A DNA stretch of 64,000 bases. It comes from Caulobacter endophyticus. Its GTDB lineage: Bacteria > Pseudomonadota > Alphaproteobacteria > Caulobacterales > Caulobacteraceae. Position numbers and translations under genes: made by a program. Shown here in pieces: positions 7,701-14,275 of this stretch (position 1 is its first letter; every line of letters starts with the position of its first letter). Location of the stretch: contig NZ_QDKQ01000069.1 in assembly GCF_003116815.1 (NCBI RefSeq), positions 62,001 through 126,000 on the forward strand, given 5' to 3'. The notes below the pieces were generated by a model. It saw nothing but the letters and a program-made list of their open reading frames with translations. It searched no databases and had not been told where the DNA came from.

Positions 7701-7901
7701 CAGGCCCGGATCGAAGACGATCGACAGGCCGGTGTCGCGCGAGAGCGTCTGCAGCGCCTGGCCCAGGTCCTGGGCCGGAATGGCGATAGCTGCCCGGGCC
7801 TCGACGTTTCGGCTTGCCTGCCAGGCGTGGGCAGGCGCGGCGACGGAGGCCAGGACAGCGACGGCCGCCGCCGTAAGCAGCCTGCTCTTGTGGATACGCA
7901 T
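4752..7901 (-). CDS. TonB-dependent receptor with N-terminal STN signalling domain
   Basis: A 1049-residue outer-membrane transporter. A signal peptide ending near AHA is followed by an STN (secretin/TonB short N-terminal) domain at about residues 35-110, including AQDLGQALQTLSRDTGLSIV. A TonB-box-like segment ETVEVDGVVVG, the plug (LSRLPGVNAV, ITIRGLS) and a long barrel ending in aromatic GLNYVF follow. STN-bearing receptors signal ligand binding through FecR to an ECF sigma factor; fecR- and fecI-type genes lie directly upstream. The ligand is unknown. The downstream phosphatase hints at a phosphorylated compound, which is inference. Confidence 0.9.
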   Translation of the reverse strand: MRIHKSRLLTAAAVAVLASVAAPAHAWQASRNVEARAAIAIPAQDLGQALQTLSRDTGLSIVFDPGLTRGRTSNAVSGAMTPREALNRLIAGSGIEVREVRGVLTLERQSARAEAAASETVEVDGVVVGYAAGLRRSLDAKRKADFISDVISADDMGDLPANNVAESLSRLPGVNAVRNHTTGEGDRITIRGLSTELNNYTMNGVRMGGAGSRDDNFYRGVRLSFLPPEGIDSITVIKSLTPDRDGDALGGTIDIRTPTAFDHTPTYAVLSMSAGMLDKFDNKTSGEVAGSFGRQLNDRWGVFVTGSWSRRKSQFEQNGADGDNQPSVWYANSETLGWDPETFVMRGMDLAVGETEVERRGVNTSLDYRGDHHDFHLRGQFNEYTKDEFSNRLNFRNDTGKNSTRLTQVDKTMTGLASPEASIIGSDSKLGRIYSYTTAQIVDRDGDGRITDADRSTKSYYTLDGASGTWDPQGFRLRRFWEGSRETGSLASLNFGGVSRWGDFKVDYDLSYAKSEDNIDDSYEMEFRSDKYGWLGNKGVKVTNFGDSRFPKWVLNDAGMAAIHDNSQYAFAGLSGEIGGAQERLWQGQFNVEWRPTATWLESVKTGGKVYSSKRSTYSGEFMDLDADGTLADFSQFYGKEVTNLFDGEYSGLYRLGTVIDNKAMLAELQRAMAGKSTFFEGFATDPANAELSGEDSFTFKEDIFAGYLMATARLGDAQVIGGVRVESTNNTIDAYILDEVQGGHYSTDKSDFTNILPSIHLNYSLDDRTKVRAAIWTSFARPDIARMSSAREYGYDTDPDGDGDENPTSDWVLVSIEQGNPDLKPMKAVNYDLSIERYNGDTGAYSLGLFYKDIKNFLYRSSSSNIRDGTAGANIGPDGVTISKPNNGKWARVYGVEMSAQQVFHWLPGPLSKLGASVNLTLQKSEAETGISWHPAGYTLPLMETPERVANIQLFWEYKGWEAYAAYSYQSEFLEGIQDFGNNPYEQDYEFVDLNVRRKLWKGATASVQVQNLFDNHTYWYTASDSTSSSRAYIKNGRSISLGLNYVF

Positions 7902-7962
7902 TCGAAAAATCCCCTGCGATCGAACTGATCGTTACGGGGTTAGACGGAGGCCGACGGCGTCC

Positions 7963-7974
7963 TGACACCTGTCA
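7963..7974. promoter_or_regulatory. TGACA-CC-TGTCA palindrome upstream of the receptor
   Basis: A perfect 5-bp inverted repeat with a 2-bp centre lies 62 bases before the receptor start, in the 95-base gap after fecR. It could be part of an ECF-dependent promoter or an operator. Nothing else in the gap is recognisable. Confidence 0.3.
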
Positions 7975-7996
7975 TAAAAACTTGTTCCGAAGGGCG

Positions 7997-8962
7997 CTAA
8001 CCGCCTGAAATCTCGAATTGATCCGCCTTCTGACGTGTCAGCCTGAAGCCATGCAAGCGCGCCATTGCGGCCAAGGCGTTCTCGGGGTCGTCATAGGCGA
8101 AGCGGCCGCTGACCAGCACCCGCCCAACCGCTGGATCCGACAGCTTGACCTCGACGCCGGTCGCCCGCTCCAGGTCGTCGACGACGCTGGCCAGGGTCGC
8201 CTCATTGAACTCCAGCCATCCCTTGGCCCAAGGCGGGACGTCGGTCTCGCGCTCCGGGCGGGCCAGGGTCGCGCGCTGCACGACGCCGCCGGACACGCTC
8301 GCCCGCTCGCCCGCGTGGACGTTCACCGAAGGGCCTTTTCCGGTGACCTTCACGATGCCCTCGAAGACTTCGACCTCGACAATCTTTCCTGCTGGTGTTT
8401 CGCGCTGGTCGACATTGAACCGCGTGCCGACGGCGGTGACCCGCACCCCGTCCACCTCGACCGAGAACGGCCTGCTCTTGTCGGGCGCCACCTCGAAGAA
8501 GCCTTCGCCCTTCAGATGTAGGCGGCGCTCGTTGCGGCCCAGGTCGACCCGGACCTCGCTATGGCCGTTCAAGCGGATGGCCGAGCCGTCGGCCAGCGCG
8601 ATCGGCTTGGGCACGCCCCGGGCCCCGACGATCAAGTCACCGCGAGGGGGCAGGACGCCGCCGAACATGACCACGGTCCCCACGGCGACGGCGAAACCGG
8701 CGCTCGCCATCGCCCCCAGCGTCCAGGCCTGCCGACGTCGCGGCGCCGTTCTTGTCCGGATCATCCGCTGCGTGGCCCAGATCACTGCGGCGTCGTCGAT
8801 CAGCGCCTCGTGCCGACGCAGCAGATCCTGTCGATCGGGCCGGCCATCCAGCCACAGCTCCAAGGCGGCCTGCTGCTCGGGCGACCAGCTCGGATGGCGG
8901 CGGGCGTCGGCCCACAGCGCCGCCTCGCGGTCGTCCCTCGCACTCACGGACCTAGTCGACAT
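7997..8962 (-). CDS. FecR-family anti-sigma/signal-relay protein (module A)
   Basis: A 321-residue inner-membrane regulator. An N-terminal cytoplasmic part (DUF4880-like; LWADARRHPSWSPEQQAALE) would bind the ECF sigma factor. One transmembrane helix lies near residues 80-105. The periplasmic FecR domain follows, with FFEVAPDKSRPFSVEVDGV and VTAVGTRFNV. A C-terminal repeat-like part (ATLASVVDDLERATGVEVKL) resembles STN. Its ATG overlaps the sigma gene by 11 bases. In known systems FecR contacts the receptor STN domain and releases the sigma factor on ligand binding. Confidence 0.9.
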   Translation of the reverse strand: MSTRSVSARDDREAALWADARRHPSWSPEQQAALELWLDGRPDRQDLLRRHEALIDDAAVIWATQRMIRTRTAPRRRQAWTLGAMASAGFAVAVGTVVMFGGVLPPRGDLIVGARGVPKPIALADGSAIRLNGHSEVRVDLGRNERRLHLKGEGFFEVAPDKSRPFSVEVDGVRVTAVGTRFNVDQRETPAGKIVEVEVFEGIVKVTGKGPSVNVHAGERASVSGGVVQRATLARPERETDVPPWAKGWLEFNEATLASVVDDLERATGVEVKLSDPAVGRVLVSGRFAYDDPENALAAMARLHGFRLTRQKADQFEISGG

Positions 8963-9461
8963 GGCGACCCTCCGCCGTCCGGCGCAGCGTCTGGGCCGCG
9001 CGGCTGTAGTGTTTCTGCACCGCCTCGATCGACAGCTTCAGGTCGCGGGCGATCTGCTCGTAGGATTCTTCGCCCGCCCTTCGCCGCACGAAGACCTCCC
9101 GTCTCAGGGGCGGCATGGCTTCCAGCGCCCTCTGGCAAAGTCTCGATCGCTCGCTCATGTCCAGCGCCTCCAGCGGCGTAGCGCCGCCATGGATGGAAAG
9201 CTCCGCGGCTTCCAGGTCGTCGATCGGAACGTTGGCCGCTCGACGGGCGTGATCGACCAGAATGTTGCGCGCCGCGCGCATGGCGTAGAACAGGGGATCG
9301 GAGATCAGCGTGTCGCGGGCGCGCGCCAAGACGCGCATGATGGCTTCCTGCGCCACGTCCTCGGCGTCGACCGTGGTCGCCAGTCGGCGGCGGACATAGG
9401 CCAGCAGGATCCGGTTCTGCGTCGCAAGCGTCCGCCCCACCTCCTGTTCGTTCCCGATCAC
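8952..9461 (-). CDS. FecI-like ECF RNA polymerase sigma factor (module A)
   Basis: A 169-residue ECF sigma factor. Region 2 covers VDAEDVAQEAIMRVLARA and FYAMRAARNILVDHARR. Region 4 covers LPPLRREVF-type sequence and YEQIARDLKLSIEAVQKHYSRA, the recognition helix. It starts with GTG at 9461, with GGAGG about 10 nt upstream. It overlaps fecR by 11 bases. It should transcribe the receptor and phosphatase genes in response to ligand. Confidence 0.9.
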   Translation of the reverse strand: MIGNEQEVGRTLATQNRILLAYVRRRLATTVDAEDVAQEAIMRVLARARDTLISDPLFYAMRAARNILVDHARRAANVPIDDLEAAELSIHGGATPLEALDMSERSRLCQRALEAMPPLRREVFVRRRAGEESYEQIARDLKLSIEAVQKHYSRAAQTLRRTAEGRHVD

Positions 9462-9582
9462 ACCCAGCGCCTCCCAGATGGAGCGTGGCTATAGGAGCGC
9501 CGTGTGACGGATCCGACTAGCTTCGGTGTCTGTTTGATGGCGGCGAGTGTCGCGCCAGCGTCGAGCGGATGTCGGCTTGCCT

Positions 9583-10545
9583 TCAGGAAGTCGGCTTGCG
9601 TGGGGTGAGGTAGACGCGCTGGCCTTCGGGGCGGGCCTGCATGTCGAGCAGGGCGGCGATCATGGTCAGGGACTCCGCCGGGCGGTCCAGCTTGAAGCGG
9701 CCGGTGACCTTCAGTTCGCCCAGCGTCGGGTCGTGCAGGGCCACGTTCTGGGGGGTGTAGCGGTTGAGGCGGGCGATCACGTACTTCAGCGGCAGGCCGT
9801 CGGCGTCCAGCCAGTCCGAGCGCCAGGCCTGGTAGCTTCCGGCCTCGAGGCGGCCGCCAACGGGGGCCTGGTTGGAGGCCAGCATCAGCCATTCTCCCTT
9901 GCCCAGGCGGCGTTCAGAGCCGTCCCGGGCCACGCGCACGACACCATCGAACACGCGCACCTGCACCGCGTCGCTGACCCGCTCGACCTCGAAGGTGGTG
10001 CCGACGGCCGTGACCACGGTATCGCCGGCCTGGACGCGGAACGGCCGCTTGGCGTCCTTGCGCACGTCGAACATCGCATCGCCCTTGGTCAGGCTGATAT
10101 CGCGGGCGTCGCGGCCGTAGCGGACCGAGACGCTGGAGGCGGCGGCCAGGGTGATGACGGAGTCGTCGCTCAGCCGGTGCTCGGTCCGCGCGCCGACGGC
10201 GGTGGCCAGTTCGACTGGTTTCGGCTCGGCGAGAAAAGGACGCACCACGGCCACGCCCGCCAGGCTCGCGACCAGCGCGACGCCGGCGGCGACAAGGCCC
10301 AGACGCAGCGAGCGCTTGGTTCCGGCTGGCGCGGCGCGTAGCCGTTCGGCGGCTTCCAGCAGCGCGGTGTCGCGCTGGGTGTCGCGCATCAGGGCGAAGG
10401 CGGACGCACGGCTCGGGGCGGCGACCAGCCAGGCTTCCAGTTCGGCGCGTTCGGTGGGCGAGAGGTCGGCCAGCCGGTCGGCCCAGTCGGCGGCGATCTC
10501 GAGCTCTTCGTCGGACGGCTGGCGCCAGTTGTCGTTAGCGCGCAT
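9583..10545 (-). CDS. FecR-family anti-sigma/signal-relay protein (module B)
   Basis: A 320-residue second FecR. The N-terminal region (EELEIAADWADRLADLSPTERAELEAWL) is cytoplasmic, followed by one membrane helix near residues 80-105. The FecR core contains MFDVRKDAKRPFRVQAGDT and VTAVGTTFEVER, and the C-terminal part VIARLNRYTPQNVALHDP is typical. It overlaps the end of its partner sigma gene by 11 bases, the same arrangement as module A. The two proteins are clearly divergent in sequence, so crosstalk is not implied. Confidence 0.9.
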   Translation of the reverse strand: MRANDNWRQPSDEELEIAADWADRLADLSPTERAELEAWLVAAPSRASAFALMRDTQRDTALLEAAERLRAAPAGTKRSLRLGLVAAGVALVASLAGVAVVRPFLAEPKPVELATAVGARTEHRLSDDSVITLAAASSVSVRYGRDARDISLTKGDAMFDVRKDAKRPFRVQAGDTVVTAVGTTFEVERVSDAVQVRVFDGVVRVARDGSERRLGKGEWLMLASNQAPVGGRLEAGSYQAWRSDWLDADGLPLKYVIARLNRYTPQNVALHDPTLGELKVTGRFKLDRPAESLTMIAALLDMQARPEGQRVYLTPRKPTS

Positions 10546-11056
10546 CGCGGCCGCTCCCTTCGCGCGCGGCGTTGACCGCCGCGTCCTGCATCGCGCCGGC
10601 CAGTTCGGCCATGGCCCGCACGAGGTGTTTCTTGACGGCCTCGACGTTGATCCGCAGATCGTCGGCGATGGCCTGGCGTGACTGGCCGTCTAGGTGACGG
10701 CGGATGAAGATGTCGCGACGCAGGGGCGACAGGCGTTTCAGCGCCGCCTCGAACACGGCGGCGCGCTGCTTGTGCTCCAGCACCGCGTCGGGCAGCGGCA
10801 GGTCGCAGCCGAAGTCCTCGTCGCCGATCGGCTCCTCGCGCCTGTCGCGACGGGCCTGGGCGTAGATCAGCGAGTCCGACACCCGGTAGGCGTAGGCCAG
10901 CGGCTGGACGATCTCCTGCTTGCCAGCCTGGCGCATCACGGTGAGGAAGGTCTCCTGGAGTATGTCCTCGGCTCGCGCCGGGTCCTTGCAGCGGCGCACA
11001 ATATAGGCCGCAAGCTTGCGCTCGTGGGGCCGCAGCGCCGCGAGTGCGTCGGTCAT
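10535..11056 (-). CDS. FecI-like ECF RNA polymerase sigma factor (module B)
   Basis: A 173-residue ECF sigma factor. Region 2 includes DPARAEDILQETFLTVMRQ and region 4 includes LSPLRRDIFIRRHLDGQSRQ with the helix INVEAVKKHLVRAMAEL. I chose the ATG at 11056, with GGAAG about 7 nt upstream, over a start at 11143 that would add an unconserved 29-residue extension. It lies 95 bases after the STN receptor at 11152-14121 and overlaps its fecR. The order receptor-sigma-FecR differs from module A, where sigma and FecR come first. Confidence 0.88.
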   Translation of the reverse strand: MTDALAALRPHERKLAAYIVRRCKDPARAEDILQETFLTVMRQAGKQEIVQPLAYAYRVSDSLIYAQARRDRREEPIGDEDFGCDLPLPDAVLEHKQRAAVFEAALKRLSPLRRDIFIRRHLDGQSRQAIADDLRINVEAVKKHLVRAMAELAGAMQDAAVNAAREGSGRDAR

Positions 11057-11151
11057 GGCGCTTCCGGGGCTCGCGTGCGCGTCCATGCACGGTAGAGACG
11101 CGGGGGCGCCGAACGGGGACAGGCCGAAGAAAATTTTCCTCACCCGCGCCC

Positions 11152-14121
11152 CTAGAACTCGTAGGTCAGGCCAAGGGTGAAGGTGCGGCCGCTGACAGTG
11201 CGGGCCAGCAGGCGCTCTTCGACGATGTCGGAATATTGCGTGATGGGGGCGTTCGTCAGGTTGACGCCCTCGACCACGATGCGCAGGCCGCCGGGAGCGT
11301 TGTAGTGCGCTGCGAAGTCGATGTTGTTGCTGGCCTTATACCCCGAGCCCACCGCGCCGTTGCCACCGGCGCTGTCGAGATATCCCGACCGGTAGGCCGA
11401 GGATATCCGCGCGCCCCAGCGTGGGGTCTCGTAGTAGAGCGTCGCGTTCGAGGTCCAGCGCGACAGCTGGAACAGGTCCAGCGCCACCGAACGATCCTCG
11501 ATCAGCACGTTTGAGCGGCCGGCGGCGCGGGTGACGTTGCCCACGACCCCCAGTTTGTCGAACGGCGCGGGCAGGAAGGTGAAGTCGCGCTGCAGGGCCA
11601 GTTCGACGCCCGCGATGCTGGCGCCGTCGCCATTCACCGGCCGCACGAAGGTGTAGACGGTGTCTGGGCCGTTGCCGGGCGCCAGGAAGGCCAGTGGGTA
11701 GCCGGTCGAGCCGTAGGGTACGGCGCTGGTGGCCGTGGTGATGAACGAGTCCATCCGCTTGTGGAACAGGCTGACCGCCAGGTAGCCGGCGCGGCCCTGA
11801 TAGACCTCGACGGCGGCCTCGATCGCATCGGCCAGGAACGGCCGCAGGTTCGGATTGCCCGACGAGATGGTGCCGCCGAACGGCGCGGAGTTGACGTTGC
11901 CGGCCGTACGCAGGTCCGCGAGGCTGGGGCGGCTGATGTTGCGGTTGGCCGAGAGGCGGACCACGACCGACGGCGAGACGTCCACGGCCAGGTTCAGGGC
12001 CGGCAGCACGCCGTTGTAGTCGTTTTTGATCGCCGCGGGCTCTAGCTTGCTGCCGGTGTTGACCATGCCGGCCGAGGTCAGGTCGGTGGCGTACCAACGC
12101 AGGCCCAGATCTCCGCGCCAGGGCCGCTCTGCGATCACCCCCCGCACGCGGGCCATGACATAGGCCGACCAGGTCTTTTCGCTGATCGAATAGTGTGAGC
12201 CGGGCTGGTCGTCGGCCTCCGAGAGGTCGCGCGGCAAACCGAGGCGCGCGAAGGTCCCGTCGATATCGGCGACGATATAGGGCAGCAGCGATTTTTCGAA
12301 GATGGGCCGCTTGACCGCCTGCGGCGCGCCTGAGCCGCCGGCGTAGTCGTTGCGGGTCCGGCGGTTGTAGCCATCGTTGCGGAAAGCCTTGTACTGCACG
12401 CCGCCCAGCAGCGAGAGCGCCGGTGCGAGGCGGTAGTCGAGGTCGAACCGGCCGGTGGAGAAGGCGTTGATGACCCGGTCCTCGCGGACGTCGGCCCGCA
12501 TCAGGCTCCAGGCGGCCGGATCGGCGGGATCAAAGCCGTAGGTGCTGGCCGCCGTCTTGTCGGCGCCGCGCAGGTCGTAGGAGAAGGCCTTGTGGCGGGC
12601 CTGCAGAAAGACCTTGTCGAAGACCGGTCCCTCGAAGTCCGATCGCGACCAGCCCGCCATGCCACGCACGAGCAGGCGGTCGCTGGCCTGGAACTCGCCA
12701 TTCAGCGCGCCCTGCATGAAGGTCGTGGCGTCCTCAGAGCGCTTATGTTCGCTGCGCAGGTCCACCCCGCCGGAATAATCGGCGTAGACGAGGCTGTTTC
12801 CGCGGATCTCGGCGGCGCGCAGACGCTGGGCTCCGCGCACATCGCCGGTCAGCGGATTGTCGCCGGCCGCGGCCAGCGAGAACTCGTCGCGATCGTTGGT
12901 CAGGCGGCCGTACAGCAGGTCGACGCCCAGCTTCAGCCGGGTTCCAGGCTCGTACTGGCCCGCGAAGGTGAGGCCAAAGCGCGTGCGATGGTCGAACCAG
13001 GTCGAGTAGCTGGCCGCCATCGGCGCGACGACCCGAGCGTCTCCCGTGGCGTTGACAAGGCGGTCGGCGACGTCGCGCGACACGCCCGGTCCGACATTGA
13101 CCGCGCCGAAGGTGACCGGCGACCAGCCCCAGTTGCGGTAGCCGTACTCGTTGGCGTCGTTCTCGCTGTAGGCGACGGAAACCAGCGCCCCGAAGTCGCC
13201 CCAGCGCCTCGAAGCGAGCGCGGCGAAGCGCGGGCTGGCGGTGTCCGTGGCGCCGTTGGTCAGGGCCTTGGCCGAGAAGGCCAGCTTGTCGCCCGGATAG
13301 TCGAACGGCTTGGCCGTGCGCAACTCGACCGTGCCGCCGATGCCGCCCTCGTCCTGGTCGGCGGCGTAGGACTTCCAGACCGTGACGCGGTTGAAGAGCT
13401 CGCTGGCGAAGATCGAGTAGTCGAAGGCCCGTGTCCGGCTGACCGAGCCGCGGTTGTCCATGCCCGAGGCGGTCGAGGCCGAGACCTCCATGCCGTTGAG
13501 CTGGGCGCGGGTGAAGTCGGGGCCAAGTCCCCTCAAGGCGATCTGCCGACCCTCGCCGGCGTCGCGCGAGATCGTCATGCCCGGTATGCGCTGCAGGGAT
13601 TCCGCCAGGTTGAGGTCAGGAAAGGCGGCGATGTCCTCGGCCAGGATCACTTCCTGCGCGCCCGTGGCCCGGCGCTTGAGGTCGCGGGCGTGGGCCATGG
13701 TCTCGCGGAAACCCGAGACGACCACCGGCTCGACCTCGGTCGGCGCTTCGGGCGGCGGCGCGTGGCGCGTGACTGGCGGTGAGGATGAAGCTGGGTCGTC
13801 GGCGGCCTCGCGCAGGACATAGCCGCCGCCGGCCGCGACGGCGCGCAGGTTCTGGCCGGCTATCAGCCGGTTCAGCGCCTCACGTGGGGACAGCGTCCCG
13901 CGTACTCCCCGGCTGGTGCGATGGCGGATATCGGCCAGGGTCATCACAGGGACGTCGGCCTGGCGAGAGAAAGCGCCCAGGGCCTGGGCCAGGTTGCCGC
14001 CCTCGATGGCGAAGCGGCGCGGTGTCTCGGCCTGGGCTGGAGCGACGACCGCCGCCGAGACGCCCGCGACCAGGCCCAAGATAGAGCCGGACCGCGCCAG
14101 CAGGGCGCGCCGTGCCGCCAT
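11152..14121 (-). CDS. TonB-dependent receptor with STN domain, paralogue of its neighbour
   Basis: A 989-residue receptor. I place the start at ATG 14121 (GGGGA 8 nt upstream), directly before a signal peptide ending in PAQA; the frame is open to 14214 but the extra residues lack signal-peptide character. An STN domain (GGNLAQALGAFSRQADVPVM) precedes the linker, the plug (LQRIPGMTISRDAGEGRQIA) and the barrel ending in GLTYEF. From the plug onward it closely matches the adjacent receptor at 14276-16975, so the pair arose by duplication with gain or loss of the STN domain. With the FecI/FecR genes downstream it forms module B. Confidence 0.88.
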   Translation of the reverse strand: MAARRALLARSGSILGLVAGVSAAVVAPAQAETPRRFAIEGGNLAQALGAFSRQADVPVMTLADIRHRTSRGVRGTLSPREALNRLIAGQNLRAVAAGGGYVLREAADDPASSSPPVTRHAPPPEAPTEVEPVVVSGFRETMAHARDLKRRATGAQEVILAEDIAAFPDLNLAESLQRIPGMTISRDAGEGRQIALRGLGPDFTRAQLNGMEVSASTASGMDNRGSVSRTRAFDYSIFASELFNRVTVWKSYAADQDEGGIGGTVELRTAKPFDYPGDKLAFSAKALTNGATDTASPRFAALASRRWGDFGALVSVAYSENDANEYGYRNWGWSPVTFGAVNVGPGVSRDVADRLVNATGDARVVAPMAASYSTWFDHRTRFGLTFAGQYEPGTRLKLGVDLLYGRLTNDRDEFSLAAAGDNPLTGDVRGAQRLRAAEIRGNSLVYADYSGGVDLRSEHKRSEDATTFMQGALNGEFQASDRLLVRGMAGWSRSDFEGPVFDKVFLQARHKAFSYDLRGADKTAASTYGFDPADPAAWSLMRADVREDRVINAFSTGRFDLDYRLAPALSLLGGVQYKAFRNDGYNRRTRNDYAGGSGAPQAVKRPIFEKSLLPYIVADIDGTFARLGLPRDLSEADDQPGSHYSISEKTWSAYVMARVRGVIAERPWRGDLGLRWYATDLTSAGMVNTGSKLEPAAIKNDYNGVLPALNLAVDVSPSVVVRLSANRNISRPSLADLRTAGNVNSAPFGGTISSGNPNLRPFLADAIEAAVEVYQGRAGYLAVSLFHKRMDSFITTATSAVPYGSTGYPLAFLAPGNGPDTVYTFVRPVNGDGASIAGVELALQRDFTFLPAPFDKLGVVGNVTRAAGRSNVLIEDRSVALDLFQLSRWTSNATLYYETPRWGARISSAYRSGYLDSAGGNGAVGSGYKASNNIDFAAHYNAPGGLRIVVEGVNLTNAPITQYSDIVEERLLARTVSGRTFTLGLTYEF

Positions 14122-14212
14122 CGAAATCCCCAGGGCGGCGGCCGGCCAGAATCCGGAAGCCTCTTGGCCCAGACCCCTACAAACCGCGCATGTCACTAAT
14201 TTGAAGGCGTCC

Positions 14213-14247
14213 AAAAAGAAGGCCGCCGTCCAGGCTGGACGGCGGCC
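14213..14247 (-). terminator. Rho-independent terminator after the non-STN receptor
   Basis: A perfect 12-bp stem, GGCCGCCGTCCA (14221-14232) with TGGACGGCGGCC (14236-14247), has a 3-base loop. On the minus strand it is followed by TTCTTTTT (14220-14213). It separates the transcript of the receptor at 14276-16975 from the downstream STN receptor and its sigma genes. Confidence 0.9.
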
Positions 14248-14275
14248 GCAAGTCGAGGGGAGGGGATGATGGTTC

